Shown here piece by piece: positions 56,124 to 64,000 of a stretch of DNA of 64,000 bases (positions are counted from its first letter, which is position 1; every line of letters begins with the position of its first letter). The DNA comes from Caenispirillum bisanense. Lineage in GTDB: Bacteria > Pseudomonadota > Alphaproteobacteria > Rhodospirillales > Rhodospirillaceae. The notes beneath the pieces are model-generated. The model was not told the DNA's origin. It saw only the letters and a list, made by a program, of their open reading frames with translations, and made no database searches. The translations under genes were made by a program, and so were the position numbers. The DNA lies in contig NZ_OCNJ01000004.1 of NCBI RefSeq assembly GCF_900230255.1, forward strand, positions 372,001-436,000. The letters run 5' to 3'.

Positions 56124-56438
56124 TCAGATGACGGATTCCACCCATTCCAGCAGCTTGCTCTTGGGCAGGGCGCCGATCTTGGTGGCGGCGACCTGGCCGT
56201 CCTTGAACACCATGAGCGTCGGGATGCCGCGCACGCCGTACTTGGACGGCGTCATGGGGTTTTCGTCGATGTTGATCTTGGCGACCACGAGGCGTTCGCC
56301 CAGCTCGCCGGAGATTTCCTCTAGCGCCGGGGCGATCTGACGGCACGGACCGCACCATTCCGCCCAGAAGTCGACGAGCACCGGGGTTCCGGATTTCAGA
56401 ACGTCGGCGTCGAACGAGGCGTCGGTGACCTGCTTCAT
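56124..56438 (-). CDS. trxA: thioredoxin
   Basis: The 104-residue protein has the active site WCGPC (Cys29, Cys32), the buried FWAEW segment and cis-proline in RGIPTLMVF. It is a general cytoplasmic disulfide reductase and would also serve the thioredoxin-type arsenate reductase at 17464. It is downstream of addB-addA as in many alphaproteobacteria. Confidence 0.97.
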   Translation of the reverse strand: MKQVTDASFDADVLKSGTPVLVDFWAEWCGPCRQIAPALEEISGELGERLVVAKINIDENPMTPSKYGVRGIPTLMVFKDGQVAATKIGALPKSKLLEWVESVI

Positions 56439-56553
56439 AAAGGGTTCCTTTCGCGTTCCGGAGGGCGGGGCTGCGCCATACCGCCTCTTGTCGCATGGAC
56501 TCTAGGAAGCGCCGCAACAGGCGTCAAGCATGGGGGGAGGAATGGCCGCTCTG

Positions 56554-57021
56554 CTAGAGATCGAGGTCATAGCGCACGAAGCTGGTCAGCCGTGCCAGCT
56601 TGTCGTACAGCGCCCGCGCGGTGGCGTTGTCGGCGTGGGTCTGCCAATAGAGGCGGTGCCAGCCGCGCCCCCGGCCGCGGCAGGCCAGCGTCTCGATCAG
56701 CTTGCGCGCCACGCCCTTGCCGCGCGCCTCGGGCGTCACGAACAGGTCTTCCAGGTAGCACACGGGTTTTTCCGACCATGTGCCGTCGTGCAGGATGGTG
56801 ACGGCGAAGCCGATGACGCGCTCGCTCTGGGCGTCCACCGCCATCAGGCAGTTGACCGGCGAGGCGGGGTCGAGGATGCGGTTCCAGGTGTAGGCGGTCA
56901 CCCGTTCCGGCACGTCGGCCTTGTAGAAGGCGACGTAGGCCGCCCACAGCGCCCGCCAGTCGGCCTCGTGGAAAGGTTCGGCGTCGCGGATCAGCACGGC
57001 GGGCAGGTCGCGGCGGCTCAT
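56554..57021 (-). CDS. GNAT-family N-acetyltransferase
   Basis: The 155-residue protein has the acetyl-CoA motif YLEDLFVTPEARGKGVARKL and the later HRLYWQTHADNATARALYDK, close to diamine or amino-acid N-acetyltransferases. It overlaps addA by 4 bases (ATGA), so it is translated with the recombination genes. Confidence 0.92.
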   Translation of the reverse strand: MSRRDLPAVLIRDAEPFHEADWRALWAAYVAFYKADVPERVTAYTWNRILDPASPVNCLMAVDAQSERVIGFAVTILHDGTWSEKPVCYLEDLFVTPEARGKGVARKLIETLACRGRGRGWHRLYWQTHADNATARALYDKLARLTSFVRYDLDL

Positions 57022-60000
57022 CGTGCCATCTCCTCGATCAGCGTGTCCAGGCGGTCGGCGGGAAGCTCCATCAGACGCGGCCCGTCCGTCCACAACAGAG
57101 CACACCGCACGGGGCGGCCCGGGTACAGGTCCTTTAAGGCGCCGCGGTACGCGGCCATCTGGCGCAGGTAGGCGTCGGCGACGTCGGCGACGTCCAGCGG
57201 CGGCGGCCGGTTGGTCTTGTAGTCGACCACCAGCACCGCATCCTCGGTCACCACCAACCGGTCCACCTGACCCGCCACCACGTGCCGCCCGACCAGCCCG
57301 ACGATGGGCACCTCCGCCCGCGAGCCGGGGCCGAACAGCGGCGCGAACACCGGCTCGGCGAGCACCGCCAGCGTCTCCGCCGCGATCTGGTCCTGCTCCG
57401 CCGCCTCCAGCTGCCACGCCGGGCGGGCGAGGAAGCGCGCCGCCGCCTCGGCCCGCGCCGTCGCCGGCAGGTCGGGCAGGCTCTGCAGCAGGCGGTGGAT
57501 GAGGCGGCCGCGCTGGAAGCGCACGCGCTCGCGCCGCGCCTCGCCGCCGACCGGCGAGCGCACCGGCGGGTCCTCCTGCGCCGGCGCGGAGGGGGCCAAG
57601 GGGCGGGGCGGCCGCGGCTCGGCACCGGGGGCGGCGCGCATCCAGGGCGGCAGCGGCTCGCGCTCGGCGGCTTCGGCGCGCACCTCGCGGCGGCGGTCGG
57701 GCTCGGCGGTCTGCGGCGAGACGAGGCGCAGGACGGTGCTGCCCGCCGTCTCCGCTTCCGCCGCCAGGAAGGCGTCGTCCACCTCCGCCGCCAGCGGCTC
57801 CACGGCATCGCGGATGAGGTCGTACCAGCACCCCGCCGGTCGGCCCTTGCGGGTTTCCCAGCCGCAGACGATGAGGCGGTCCTCGGCGCGGGTCATGGCG
57901 ACATAGAGCAGGCGGCGGTATTCGCGCTCGCGCGCCGCCTTGGCATCGTCCTTGAGGCCCTGGCAGACCTCCTCCGCCGCGTCGGAATTGGGCGGCCACA
58001 GCAGCAGCTTGTCCTCGCCGTCGCCGTGCCACAGCAGCGTCGGCCCGGTGGTCGGCACCTGCATGCAGTCGGGCAGGAAGACGACCGGGGCCTGCAAGCC
58101 CTTGGAGCCGTGCACCGTCATCACCCGCACGGCGTCGCGGTCGCCGCTTTCCAGGTCTCGCTTGATCTCGGTGGCGCCGGTCTCGAACCAGTGCAGGAAG
58201 CCCTGCAGGCTCGGCGCGTGGGTGCGCTCGTAGGCGAGCGTCATCGACAGGAACTCGTCGATGGGGTCTTCCGCCTCCCACCCCAGGCGCCCGAGCAGCT
58301 TGCGCCGCCCCTCCAGCGGGCCGGACAAGACATGGGCATACAGCTCGTGCGGCCGCAGGAAGTCGGCCCGGCGCAGCAGGTCGAGCAGGGCGGCATAGGC
58401 GCGGCCGTAAACGTCGTCGGCGCCCTGGCGGTCGGCCAGCGCCGCCCACAGGCGGCCCGGACGGCCATGGGCGAGGGTGAACAGCTCGTCTTCCGTCAGG
58501 CCGATGAGCGGCCCCTTCAGCACGCAGGCGAGCGTCAGGTCGTCGTCGGGCAGCAGCAGGAACTGACCGAGCGCCATGAGGTCCATGACCGCCATCTGCT
58601 CGGTCAGCACCATGCGGTCGACGCCCGCCACCTCGACGTCGAGTTCCTTCAGCGCCCGCACCAGGTCTTCCACGAAGGGGCCGCGGCGGCGCACCAGGAC
58701 CATGATGTCGCCGGGGCGGATGGCGCGGTCGGCGCTCGCCAGCCGCTCGCCGCCCTTGACCATGGCGTCGATGCGGCGCGCCACCAGCCGGGCGAGGCGG
58801 GTCTGGGCGCTGTCGCCGGTGATGCGCTCGATGGGCGGCTTCCAGGCGTCGGGCTCGGCGAGGTCGGTGGGCTGTACCGGCGGCCACACCTCCACCACCC
58901 CCGCCTGCCCCTTGCGGAAGGGGATGTGGCGCACCGCCTCGCCGGGCAGCACGACGCCGTCCTGGGCGGCGGTGGAGGTGAAGACGGCGTCCACCACCTC
59001 CAGCACGGCCGGGGTGGAGCGGAAGCTGAATTCCAGCGGCACCTCGTCCCACGTCGCGCCGGCGGCCGGGACGTGGTCGGCGAACTGCTTGCGCATGCGC
59101 TCGAAGGCGTCGGGGTCGGCGCCCTGGAAGCTGTAGATGGACTGCTTGCGGTCGCCGACGGCGAAGACCGTGCGGGTCACCGTGTCGCGCGCGCCGACGC
59201 CGGAAAAGAACTCGCGCGTGATGGCGCCCACCACCGCCCACTGGTCGGGGTTGGTGTCCTGCGCCTCGTCGATGAGCAGGTGATCGAGGCCGGCGTCCAG
59301 CTTGTAGAGCACCCAGGCGGCGCGGCCTTCGTCCTCCAGCAGGCGGCGGGCGGTCTGTATGAGGTCGTCGTAGTCCATGCGGGCGCGCGACCGCTTCCAG
59401 CCCTCGTAGCGGCCGAGCACGGCGTCGGCGATGCGCAACAGCGCCGCCGTGGCGCTGGCGACGGTGCAGGCCTTCACCCGCGCCGCCAGCCGGCACAGGC
59501 GTTCGGCCTCGGCCGCCAGGATGTCCTCGGCCATGGGGTTGGCCTTGTAGACGGCCTTGGTGGCGAGGGTCTTGCGCAACTCGCCCTTGGCAGTCAGGAA
59601 CACGCCGCACCAGTCGGCCCAGGCGACCACGCGCGCCGGGACGTCGCCGGCCAGGAAGGCGGCCAGCACGTCGGCCTTCTCGCAATCCTTGGCGCTGCCG
59701 CCCTGGAGCGCGGTGATGCAGAGGCGCAGGCCGGCGGCGTCGAAGGCATCGTCGGCGCAGGCGCGGGTGATGACGTCCTGCGGCTGCTCGCCCGGCTCGA
59801 CGCCGAGCAGCCGGCACACCGCCGCCACCGCGCCGGGCAGCCCGCCGTGGGCGGCCAGCATGCGGCGGATGCGGCCGCGCTGGGTCGACAGCTGCGCGAG
59901 CAGGTCGGGGAACTTCATCTCGTGGACCAGCCGCGTCAGCGCCGCCAGCGACTCCGCCAGCTCCCAGTCCGCCCCGGCACGGGCCTGCGACAGCACGAAG

Positions 60001-60497
60001 TCCTGCGCCTCCGCCATGGCCTCGGCGGCATCGCGGTCGTCCATCACCTCGAAGTGGGGGGCGACGCCGGCCTCCAGCGGAAAGCGCCGCAGCAGCGCCT
60101 GGCAGAAGCTGTGGATGGTCTGGATCTTCATGCCGCCCGGCACGTCGAGCACGCGGGCGAACAGGCGGCGGGCGAGCCGCACCTGATCCTCCGACGGTGC
60201 CGCGCCCAAAAGCTTTTCCACCTGCGCCGTCAGGGCGGCGTCGGGCAGCGTCGTCCACAGGGCGAGGCGGTTGGCGAGGCGGGTCGCCATTTCCGCCGCC
60301 GCCGCCTTGGTGAAGGTGAGGCAGAGGATCTTGTCGGGCGCCGTGCCGGCCAGCAGCAGGGTCAGCACCCGATCGGTCAGCACCTTGGTCTTGCCGGTGC
60401 CGGCGGACGCCCCCACCCACACCGAGGCATCGGCACGGGCGGCGCGGCGCTGCGGCACCTCGGGGTCGTAGACCAGGGTCGTCGTCGTCGCCGTCAT
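57018..60497 (-). CDS. addA: AddA helicase-nuclease subunit
   Basis: The 1159-residue protein has UvrD-type helicase motifs: Walker A GASAGTGKT (29-37), motif II DEAQDTNPDQW, GDRKQSIYSFQGAD, and MTVHGSKGLQAPVVFLPD. The C-terminal RecB-like nuclease has VLVVDYKTN. With AddB it resects double-strand breaks. Start and stop both overlap neighbours by 4 bases. Confidence 0.97.
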   Translation of the reverse strand: MTATTTTLVYDPEVPQRRAARADASVWVGASAGTGKTKVLTDRVLTLLLAGTAPDKILCLTFTKAAAAEMATRLANRLALWTTLPDAALTAQVEKLLGAAPSEDQVRLARRLFARVLDVPGGMKIQTIHSFCQALLRRFPLEAGVAPHFEVMDDRDAAEAMAEAQDFVLSQARAGADWELAESLAALTRLVHEMKFPDLLAQLSTQRGRIRRMLAAHGGLPGAVAAVCRLLGVEPGEQPQDVITRACADDAFDAAGLRLCITALQGGSAKDCEKADVLAAFLAGDVPARVVAWADWCGVFLTAKGELRKTLATKAVYKANPMAEDILAAEAERLCRLAARVKACTVASATAALLRIADAVLGRYEGWKRSRARMDYDDLIQTARRLLEDEGRAAWVLYKLDAGLDHLLIDEAQDTNPDQWAVVGAITREFFSGVGARDTVTRTVFAVGDRKQSIYSFQGADPDAFERMRKQFADHVPAAGATWDEVPLEFSFRSTPAVLEVVDAVFTSTAAQDGVVLPGEAVRHIPFRKGQAGVVEVWPPVQPTDLAEPDAWKPPIERITGDSAQTRLARLVARRIDAMVKGGERLASADRAIRPGDIMVLVRRRGPFVEDLVRALKELDVEVAGVDRMVLTEQMAVMDLMALGQFLLLPDDDLTLACVLKGPLIGLTEDELFTLAHGRPGRLWAALADRQGADDVYGRAYAALLDLLRRADFLRPHELYAHVLSGPLEGRRKLLGRLGWEAEDPIDEFLSMTLAYERTHAPSLQGFLHWFETGATEIKRDLESGDRDAVRVMTVHGSKGLQAPVVFLPDCMQVPTTGPTLLWHGDGEDKLLLWPPNSDAAEEVCQGLKDDAKAAREREYRRLLYVAMTRAEDRLIVCGWETRKGRPAGCWYDLIRDAVEPLAAEVDDAFLAAEAETAGSTVLRLVSPQTAEPDRRREVRAEAAEREPLPPWMRAAPGAEPRPPRPLAPSAPAQEDPPVRSPVGGEARRERVRFQRGRLIHRLLQSLPDLPATARAEAAARFLARPAWQLEAAEQDQIAAETLAVLAEPVFAPLFGPGSRAEVPIVGLVGRHVVAGQVDRLVVTEDAVLVVDYKTNRPPPLDVADVADAYLRQMAAYRGALKDLYPGRPVRCALLWTDGPRLMELPADRLDTLIEEMAR

Positions 60498-63493
60498 TCG
60501 CCGTCTCCGCCGCCGGCCGCCCATTCCTTGACGCGGGCGAGGTGCAGGTAATCGCTGTAGGCGGGCGCGTAGTCGGGATGCGGCCTCGCCTCGTAGGGGG
60601 TGGCCGGATCGTCGAACACCCGCACCAGCGCCTCCAGCCCGGCCAGCGCCTCGGCGGCCAGTTCCTCCGGGGTCTTCTCCTTGTGGGCGGGCCGGTCCTC
60701 GCCGCCGACGTCGCCACCCTTGAGGCGCCAGTAGCTGAGCGCCGACACCGGCTTGGCCGGCACGCCGTCGAACCCGCCGCGCATGGCGATGATGGCCTCC
60801 AGCGGCAGCTGCGGCGCATAGCCGGCGGCCACTTCCTTGGGGCTCGGCGGGGCGCCGGTCTTGTAGTCGAGGATGGCGAGGGTGCCGTCGCGCAGCAGGT
60901 CGATGCGGTCGGCGGTGGCGGTCAGGGTGAACGGGCCGGCGAGGCCGTTCACGGTCGTCTCGCCGCGGCGCTCCACGAAGGGCGTCTGGATGAGCGGTCG
61001 GCGGGCGGCCTCGTGCGCCACGAACCAGCGCGCCACGCTCTCGAAGCGCGGCCACCAGAAGGCCCACACGCCCGGCCGGTCCAGTTGCCCGGCGAAGACC
61101 TCGCGGCCGATGGCGAGCAGTTTCTCCAGCGGCTCGGCCGGCATGTCGTCGGGGTGGCGCAGGACGAAGGTTTCCAGCGCCTTGTGCACCAGCGATCCGT
61201 AGTCCGCCGCGCCGGGGTCGGCGTCGAGCGGGTCGAGGGCGCGCAGCTTCAGCACGTGCTCGGCATAGATGGCGTAGGGGTCGCGCATCCACTTCTCGAT
61301 CTTGGTGACCGACAGCTTGCGCGGCCGCGCCTCCACCGGCGGCGTCGGGGCGGGGCGCGGGGCCGGCGTGATGCGGTCGGGGCGGTCGATGCCCTGCGCC
61401 CAGTCGAGCCAGTGCAGCCCCGCCTCCTGCCACATCGCCGCATCCAGGCCGCCGGCGCGCATCACCGTTTCCAGCCGCAGCAGCCAGCGCGACGGCACGG
61501 TGGGCGCACCTTCCACCCGCTCGGCGCGGGTCACCACCACTTCGGGGGCGCAGAACAGCTGGCCGAAATCGTGCGCCGACAGGCCGGTGCGCCATTCCGG
61601 GCGCGGCAGGCCGAAGCGGTCGCGCATGGGGCGGCTCATCCACGGGTCGTGGCCAGGGTCTTCCGGCCAGGTGCCTTCGTTGAGGCCGGCCAGGATCACC
61701 AGATCGGCCTGCATGAAGCGCGCCTCGATGAGGCCGAGGATGGAGAGCCGCGGGTGCAGGTTGTACTCGGGCCGCACCTGCACGCCGGTCGCCAGGGACT
61801 CGAACAGCGCCGGCCACGACGACGGCTTCACCGGCGGCAGGATGGCGCCGTGGTTGGCGAGGTCGACGGCCAGATCCGCCGCCGCCGCACCGGCGGGGCC
61901 GGCCCACAGGCGTTCCGGCCCGGTTTCCTCGTCGGTGGCGGCCAGTGCCTCGGCGACCCGCATGTGGGCGTCGGCGATGTCGGTCACCGCCACGGTCCCG
62001 TGCGCCATGAGGTCGGTGAAGGGCCGCAGGATGGCGTCGATGCCTTCCAGCCAGCGGCACAGGCGCTGCGCCTGCGGCTCGGTCTTCTCGCCGGTGTGTT
62101 CGGTTTCGAGCGCATGGATCAGGCCGGCGATGCCCGGCCGCGGGCGCGGCCCGCGCAGGGCGAGGCGTTCGAGCAGGCGCACCGAATCGCGGAAGCCGCG
62201 CAGGCTCTGGCCGCCGCCGGCCAGCGGGTGCTTGAGCAGCGCGAGAAGCGGCAGCGGGGCGAGATCGGCCGCCACCGCGTCGGCCAGCAGGCGCAGGTAG
62301 ATGCCCGGCGGCGTGCCGCGCAAGGGGCGGCCGGCGGAATCGTCCATCTCCACCCCCCAGCGCTTCAGCTCGGCGGCGACGCGGCGGCCGATGTCGCGGT
62401 CGGGAGTGACGAGCATGACCGTGCGCCCGTCCGTCTCCAGCGCCGCGCGCATCATCAGCGCGATGGCCGTCGCCTCCTCGCGCGGGGTCGGGCAGTCGAG
62501 GCGGGTGATGCGGGCCAGCGCCGCCGGGTCGAGTGCGTCCATGCCGAGCCAGGCATCGGTGGTGGCGGCCGGGCGCATGGCCTCGCGCACCAGCCGCAGG
62601 CGGTCGGGCGGAGCCTGCGGCGCGGCGGCGTCGGGGTGGTATTCCGTCACCGCGTCACGCTCGACGCCGAAGCGGGCGAGCAGCAGCTTCAGGCCGTGCT
62701 GCGGGTGGCTCTGCTCCAGCGCCTCCCACGAGCGGTCGTCCAGCGCCGTGTCGAGCCCCGGCAGCACCACCGCACCGCGCGGCAGGCGGGCGATGCAGGC
62801 GAGCAGGTCGCCGGCGGCCGGCGTCGGGCGGGCGGTCTCGACGGCGATCACCCAGCCTTTCGGCGGCGCGGCGGTCCAGGCCTCCGTTTGCAGGCGTTGC
62901 AGGCGGTTGCGCCAGTCCACCCGGTCGAGGCGCCCGATCTCGGTCAGATGGGCCGGCCAGACCTCGGTGAGGATGGTGAGGAATTGCAGGGTGATCTGCC
63001 AGTGCTCGGCGTATTCGGCCGGCACCAGGGTCGCCAGGGCGTCGAACGACAGCTGTTCCGTCTGCACCTGATCGAGCAGCCGGCCCAGCTCCACCGCGAG
63101 GCGCGCCGCCTGTTCCGGCGGGGTCTTTTCCTCGGTGCCGGGCAACGGCATGGCCATCACCAGCCGGGTGAGCGCCAGCAGCCGCTGCATGGGCTCGATG
63201 GGCGGCGGCAGGTCGAGGTCGGGTGCCGCGCCCTCGCCCTGGAAGGCGGCGAACAGCGTCTCGTCCTCGTCGAGGTTGCCGAAGGTGAGCAGACGCGGCA
63301 GCAGCATGGGCCGCCCGCCGGCCCGCCGCAGGAAGGCTTCGCGCAAGGCCCGGCAGGCACGCCGCGTCGGCAGGAGCACGATGCCCTCCGCCAGCGCCAG
63401 CGGGTCGCCGCCGGTCTCGGCCAGGATGCCGGCCGCCAGCACGTCGAGGAACGGGCGGTGCGGCGCGATGGTGTGGACGCGGGCGATGGTCAT
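60494..63493 (-). CDS. addB: AddB nuclease subunit
   Basis: The 999-residue protein has an N-terminal inactive helicase-like half (VLLPTRRACRALREAFLRRA) and a C-terminal nuclease with LSVTKIEKWMRDPYAIYAEH and LAILDYKTGAPPS. It matches the alphaproteobacterial AddB in size and is coupled to addA by a 4-base overlap. Confidence 0.96.
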   Translation of the reverse strand: MTIARVHTIAPHRPFLDVLAAGILAETGGDPLALAEGIVLLPTRRACRALREAFLRRAGGRPMLLPRLLTFGNLDEDETLFAAFQGEGAAPDLDLPPPIEPMQRLLALTRLVMAMPLPGTEEKTPPEQAARLAVELGRLLDQVQTEQLSFDALATLVPAEYAEHWQITLQFLTILTEVWPAHLTEIGRLDRVDWRNRLQRLQTEAWTAAPPKGWVIAVETARPTPAAGDLLACIARLPRGAVVLPGLDTALDDRSWEALEQSHPQHGLKLLLARFGVERDAVTEYHPDAAAPQAPPDRLRLVREAMRPAATTDAWLGMDALDPAALARITRLDCPTPREEATAIALMMRAALETDGRTVMLVTPDRDIGRRVAAELKRWGVEMDDSAGRPLRGTPPGIYLRLLADAVAADLAPLPLLALLKHPLAGGGQSLRGFRDSVRLLERLALRGPRPRPGIAGLIHALETEHTGEKTEPQAQRLCRWLEGIDAILRPFTDLMAHGTVAVTDIADAHMRVAEALAATDEETGPERLWAGPAGAAAADLAVDLANHGAILPPVKPSSWPALFESLATGVQVRPEYNLHPRLSILGLIEARFMQADLVILAGLNEGTWPEDPGHDPWMSRPMRDRFGLPRPEWRTGLSAHDFGQLFCAPEVVVTRAERVEGAPTVPSRWLLRLETVMRAGGLDAAMWQEAGLHWLDWAQGIDRPDRITPAPRPAPTPPVEARPRKLSVTKIEKWMRDPYAIYAEHVLKLRALDPLDADPGAADYGSLVHKALETFVLRHPDDMPAEPLEKLLAIGREVFAGQLDRPGVWAFWWPRFESVARWFVAHEAARRPLIQTPFVERRGETTVNGLAGPFTLTATADRIDLLRDGTLAILDYKTGAPPSPKEVAAGYAPQLPLEAIIAMRGGFDGVPAKPVSALSYWRLKGGDVGGEDRPAHKEKTPEELAAEALAGLEALVRVFDDPATPYEARPHPDYAPAYSDYLHLARVKEWAAGGGDGE

Positions 63494-63500
63494 GCGGGGC

Positions 63501-64000
63501 TCAGGCAGGCTGGGAAGCAGGAGGGGTCAGGGTGCCGGTCGCCAGTGCCTCGGCCCAGTCGTGGCGGCCGGCGGCGCGGGCCTCGGCGGCGGCGCGGTCC
63601 CAGTCGTAGGCGACGGCGCGGAAGGTCACCGACCAGCCGGCCGGGCCGCGGTCGAGCACGGCGTAGCGGGCGTGCGGGCTGCCCGTCTCCACCACGTGCG
63701 GCCAAGGGCGGTCGTCGTCGTAGGCGGGCAGGCCGACGCTGCCGGGGTTCACCACCAGTTGGCCGGTGGGCAGGCGGACCATGCGCGGCAGATGGGTGTG
63801 GCCGCACAGCACGAGGCCCTGCTCCACCCCGGCCAATCGCTCCGCCACCTGCGCCGGCCGGGCGGGGCGGAAATGGTCCGGCCCCAGGTCTTCCAGCAGG
63901 TAGCAGAGATCGTCGCCGCCGGGCGCGCCGTGGCACAGCAGGACGCCGCCGTCGAGCACCCGTTCCGCCGGCAGGCCGCGCAGCCAGGCGCGGTGCGGCT
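63501..64000 (-). CDS. calcineurin-like metallophosphoesterase, N-terminus beyond the right edge
   Basis: The visible 166 codons include LLCHGAPGG, LVLCGHTHLPRM and VVNPGSVGLPAYDDD, the metal-binding motifs of the YfcE/MJ0936-type phosphodiesterase fold. The first metal motif (DxH) lies outside. It ends 7 bases before addB and is probably in the same transcript. Confidence 0.88.
   Translation of the reverse strand, partial: PHRAWLRGLPAERVLDGGVLLCHGAPGGDDLCYLLEDLGPDHFRPARPAQVAERLAGVEQGLVLCGHTHLPRMVRLPTGQLVVNPGSVGLPAYDDDRPWPHVVETGSPHARYAVLDRGPAGWSVTFRAVAYDWDRAAAEARAAGRHDWAEALATGTLTPPASQPA

Noticed and set aside
57282-60551. Plus-strand open frame of about 1090 codons opposite addA
   Set aside because: Same antisense artefact; addA on the minus strand has all helicase and nuclease motifs.

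Overview
The window is high-GC chromosomal DNA of a free-living alphaproteobacterium, most plausibly a member of the Rhodospirillales or a relative. The evidence is the syntenic blocks addB-addA-trxA and rdgB-rph back to back with hrcA-grpE, a C4-type 5-aminolevulinate synthase, and NNR/FNR-type boxes (TTGAC-N4-GTCAA) in front of nitric oxide reductase genes. Nothing identifies the species. Most genes use GC-rich codons. The pair at 3036-6985 looks less GC-rich, and the patch at about 43075-43400 is near 50 % GC where counted; both may be acquired.

Layout: 1-2393 (minus) is a P450 monooxygenase system (P450, [3Fe-4S]-type ferredoxin, ferredoxin reductase running off the left edge). 3036-6985 (minus) is an overlapping pair of unknown envelope proteins. 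7232-9937 is an eroded integrative element ending at tRNA-Arg(ACG); it holds a DUF2958-like gene with an in-frame amber codon and a tyrosine integrase split by one extra C. 10269-17258 is mixed housekeeping and regulatory genes (coiled-coil lipoprotein, LysR with an ABM-domain protein, NarL-type regulator, glutamine amidotransferase, HdeA-like, TMEM43-like and M48 proteins).

17464-26541 is a large arsenic resistance cluster: an ArsR-ArsC fusion, Acr3, GAPDH and ArsJ (arsenate exported as 1-arseno-3-phosphoglycerate), then on the minus strand YnfA, a mini-thioredoxin and an ArsP-like permease, then a cysteine-bearing PadR regulator, a flavoprotein with a cysteine-rich tail and an MFS exporter. 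tRNA-Val(GAC) follows, then N-formylglutamate amidohydrolase.

28035-33736 is norCBQDEF for anaerobic NO detoxification or respiration, with an NNR/FNR box upstream. Two convergent toxin-antitoxin modules (HigBA and RES/Xre) lie between it and hemA. hemA is divergent from a CbiX-type chelatase, and two further NNR/FNR boxes lie between them, which links tetrapyrrole supply to low oxygen or NO. A cobalamin riboswitch, a 20-codon leader ORF and a cobalt ECF transporter (CbiM, CbiL-like, CbiQ, CbiO) follow.

40729-64000 holds a thymidine/AMP phosphorylase, a DUF1848 protein with an abrupt compositional break, a globin-coupled chemoreceptor, rdgB-rph, hrcA-grpE, an FG-GAP protein, a GntR regulator, a DUF1330 gene divergent from an XRE-family regulator over a perfect palindrome, an RND efflux pair, and trxA / GNAT / addA / addB / metallophosphoesterase on the minus strand, the last cut by the right edge. 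No CRISPR array, rRNA or complete insertion sequence was seen.
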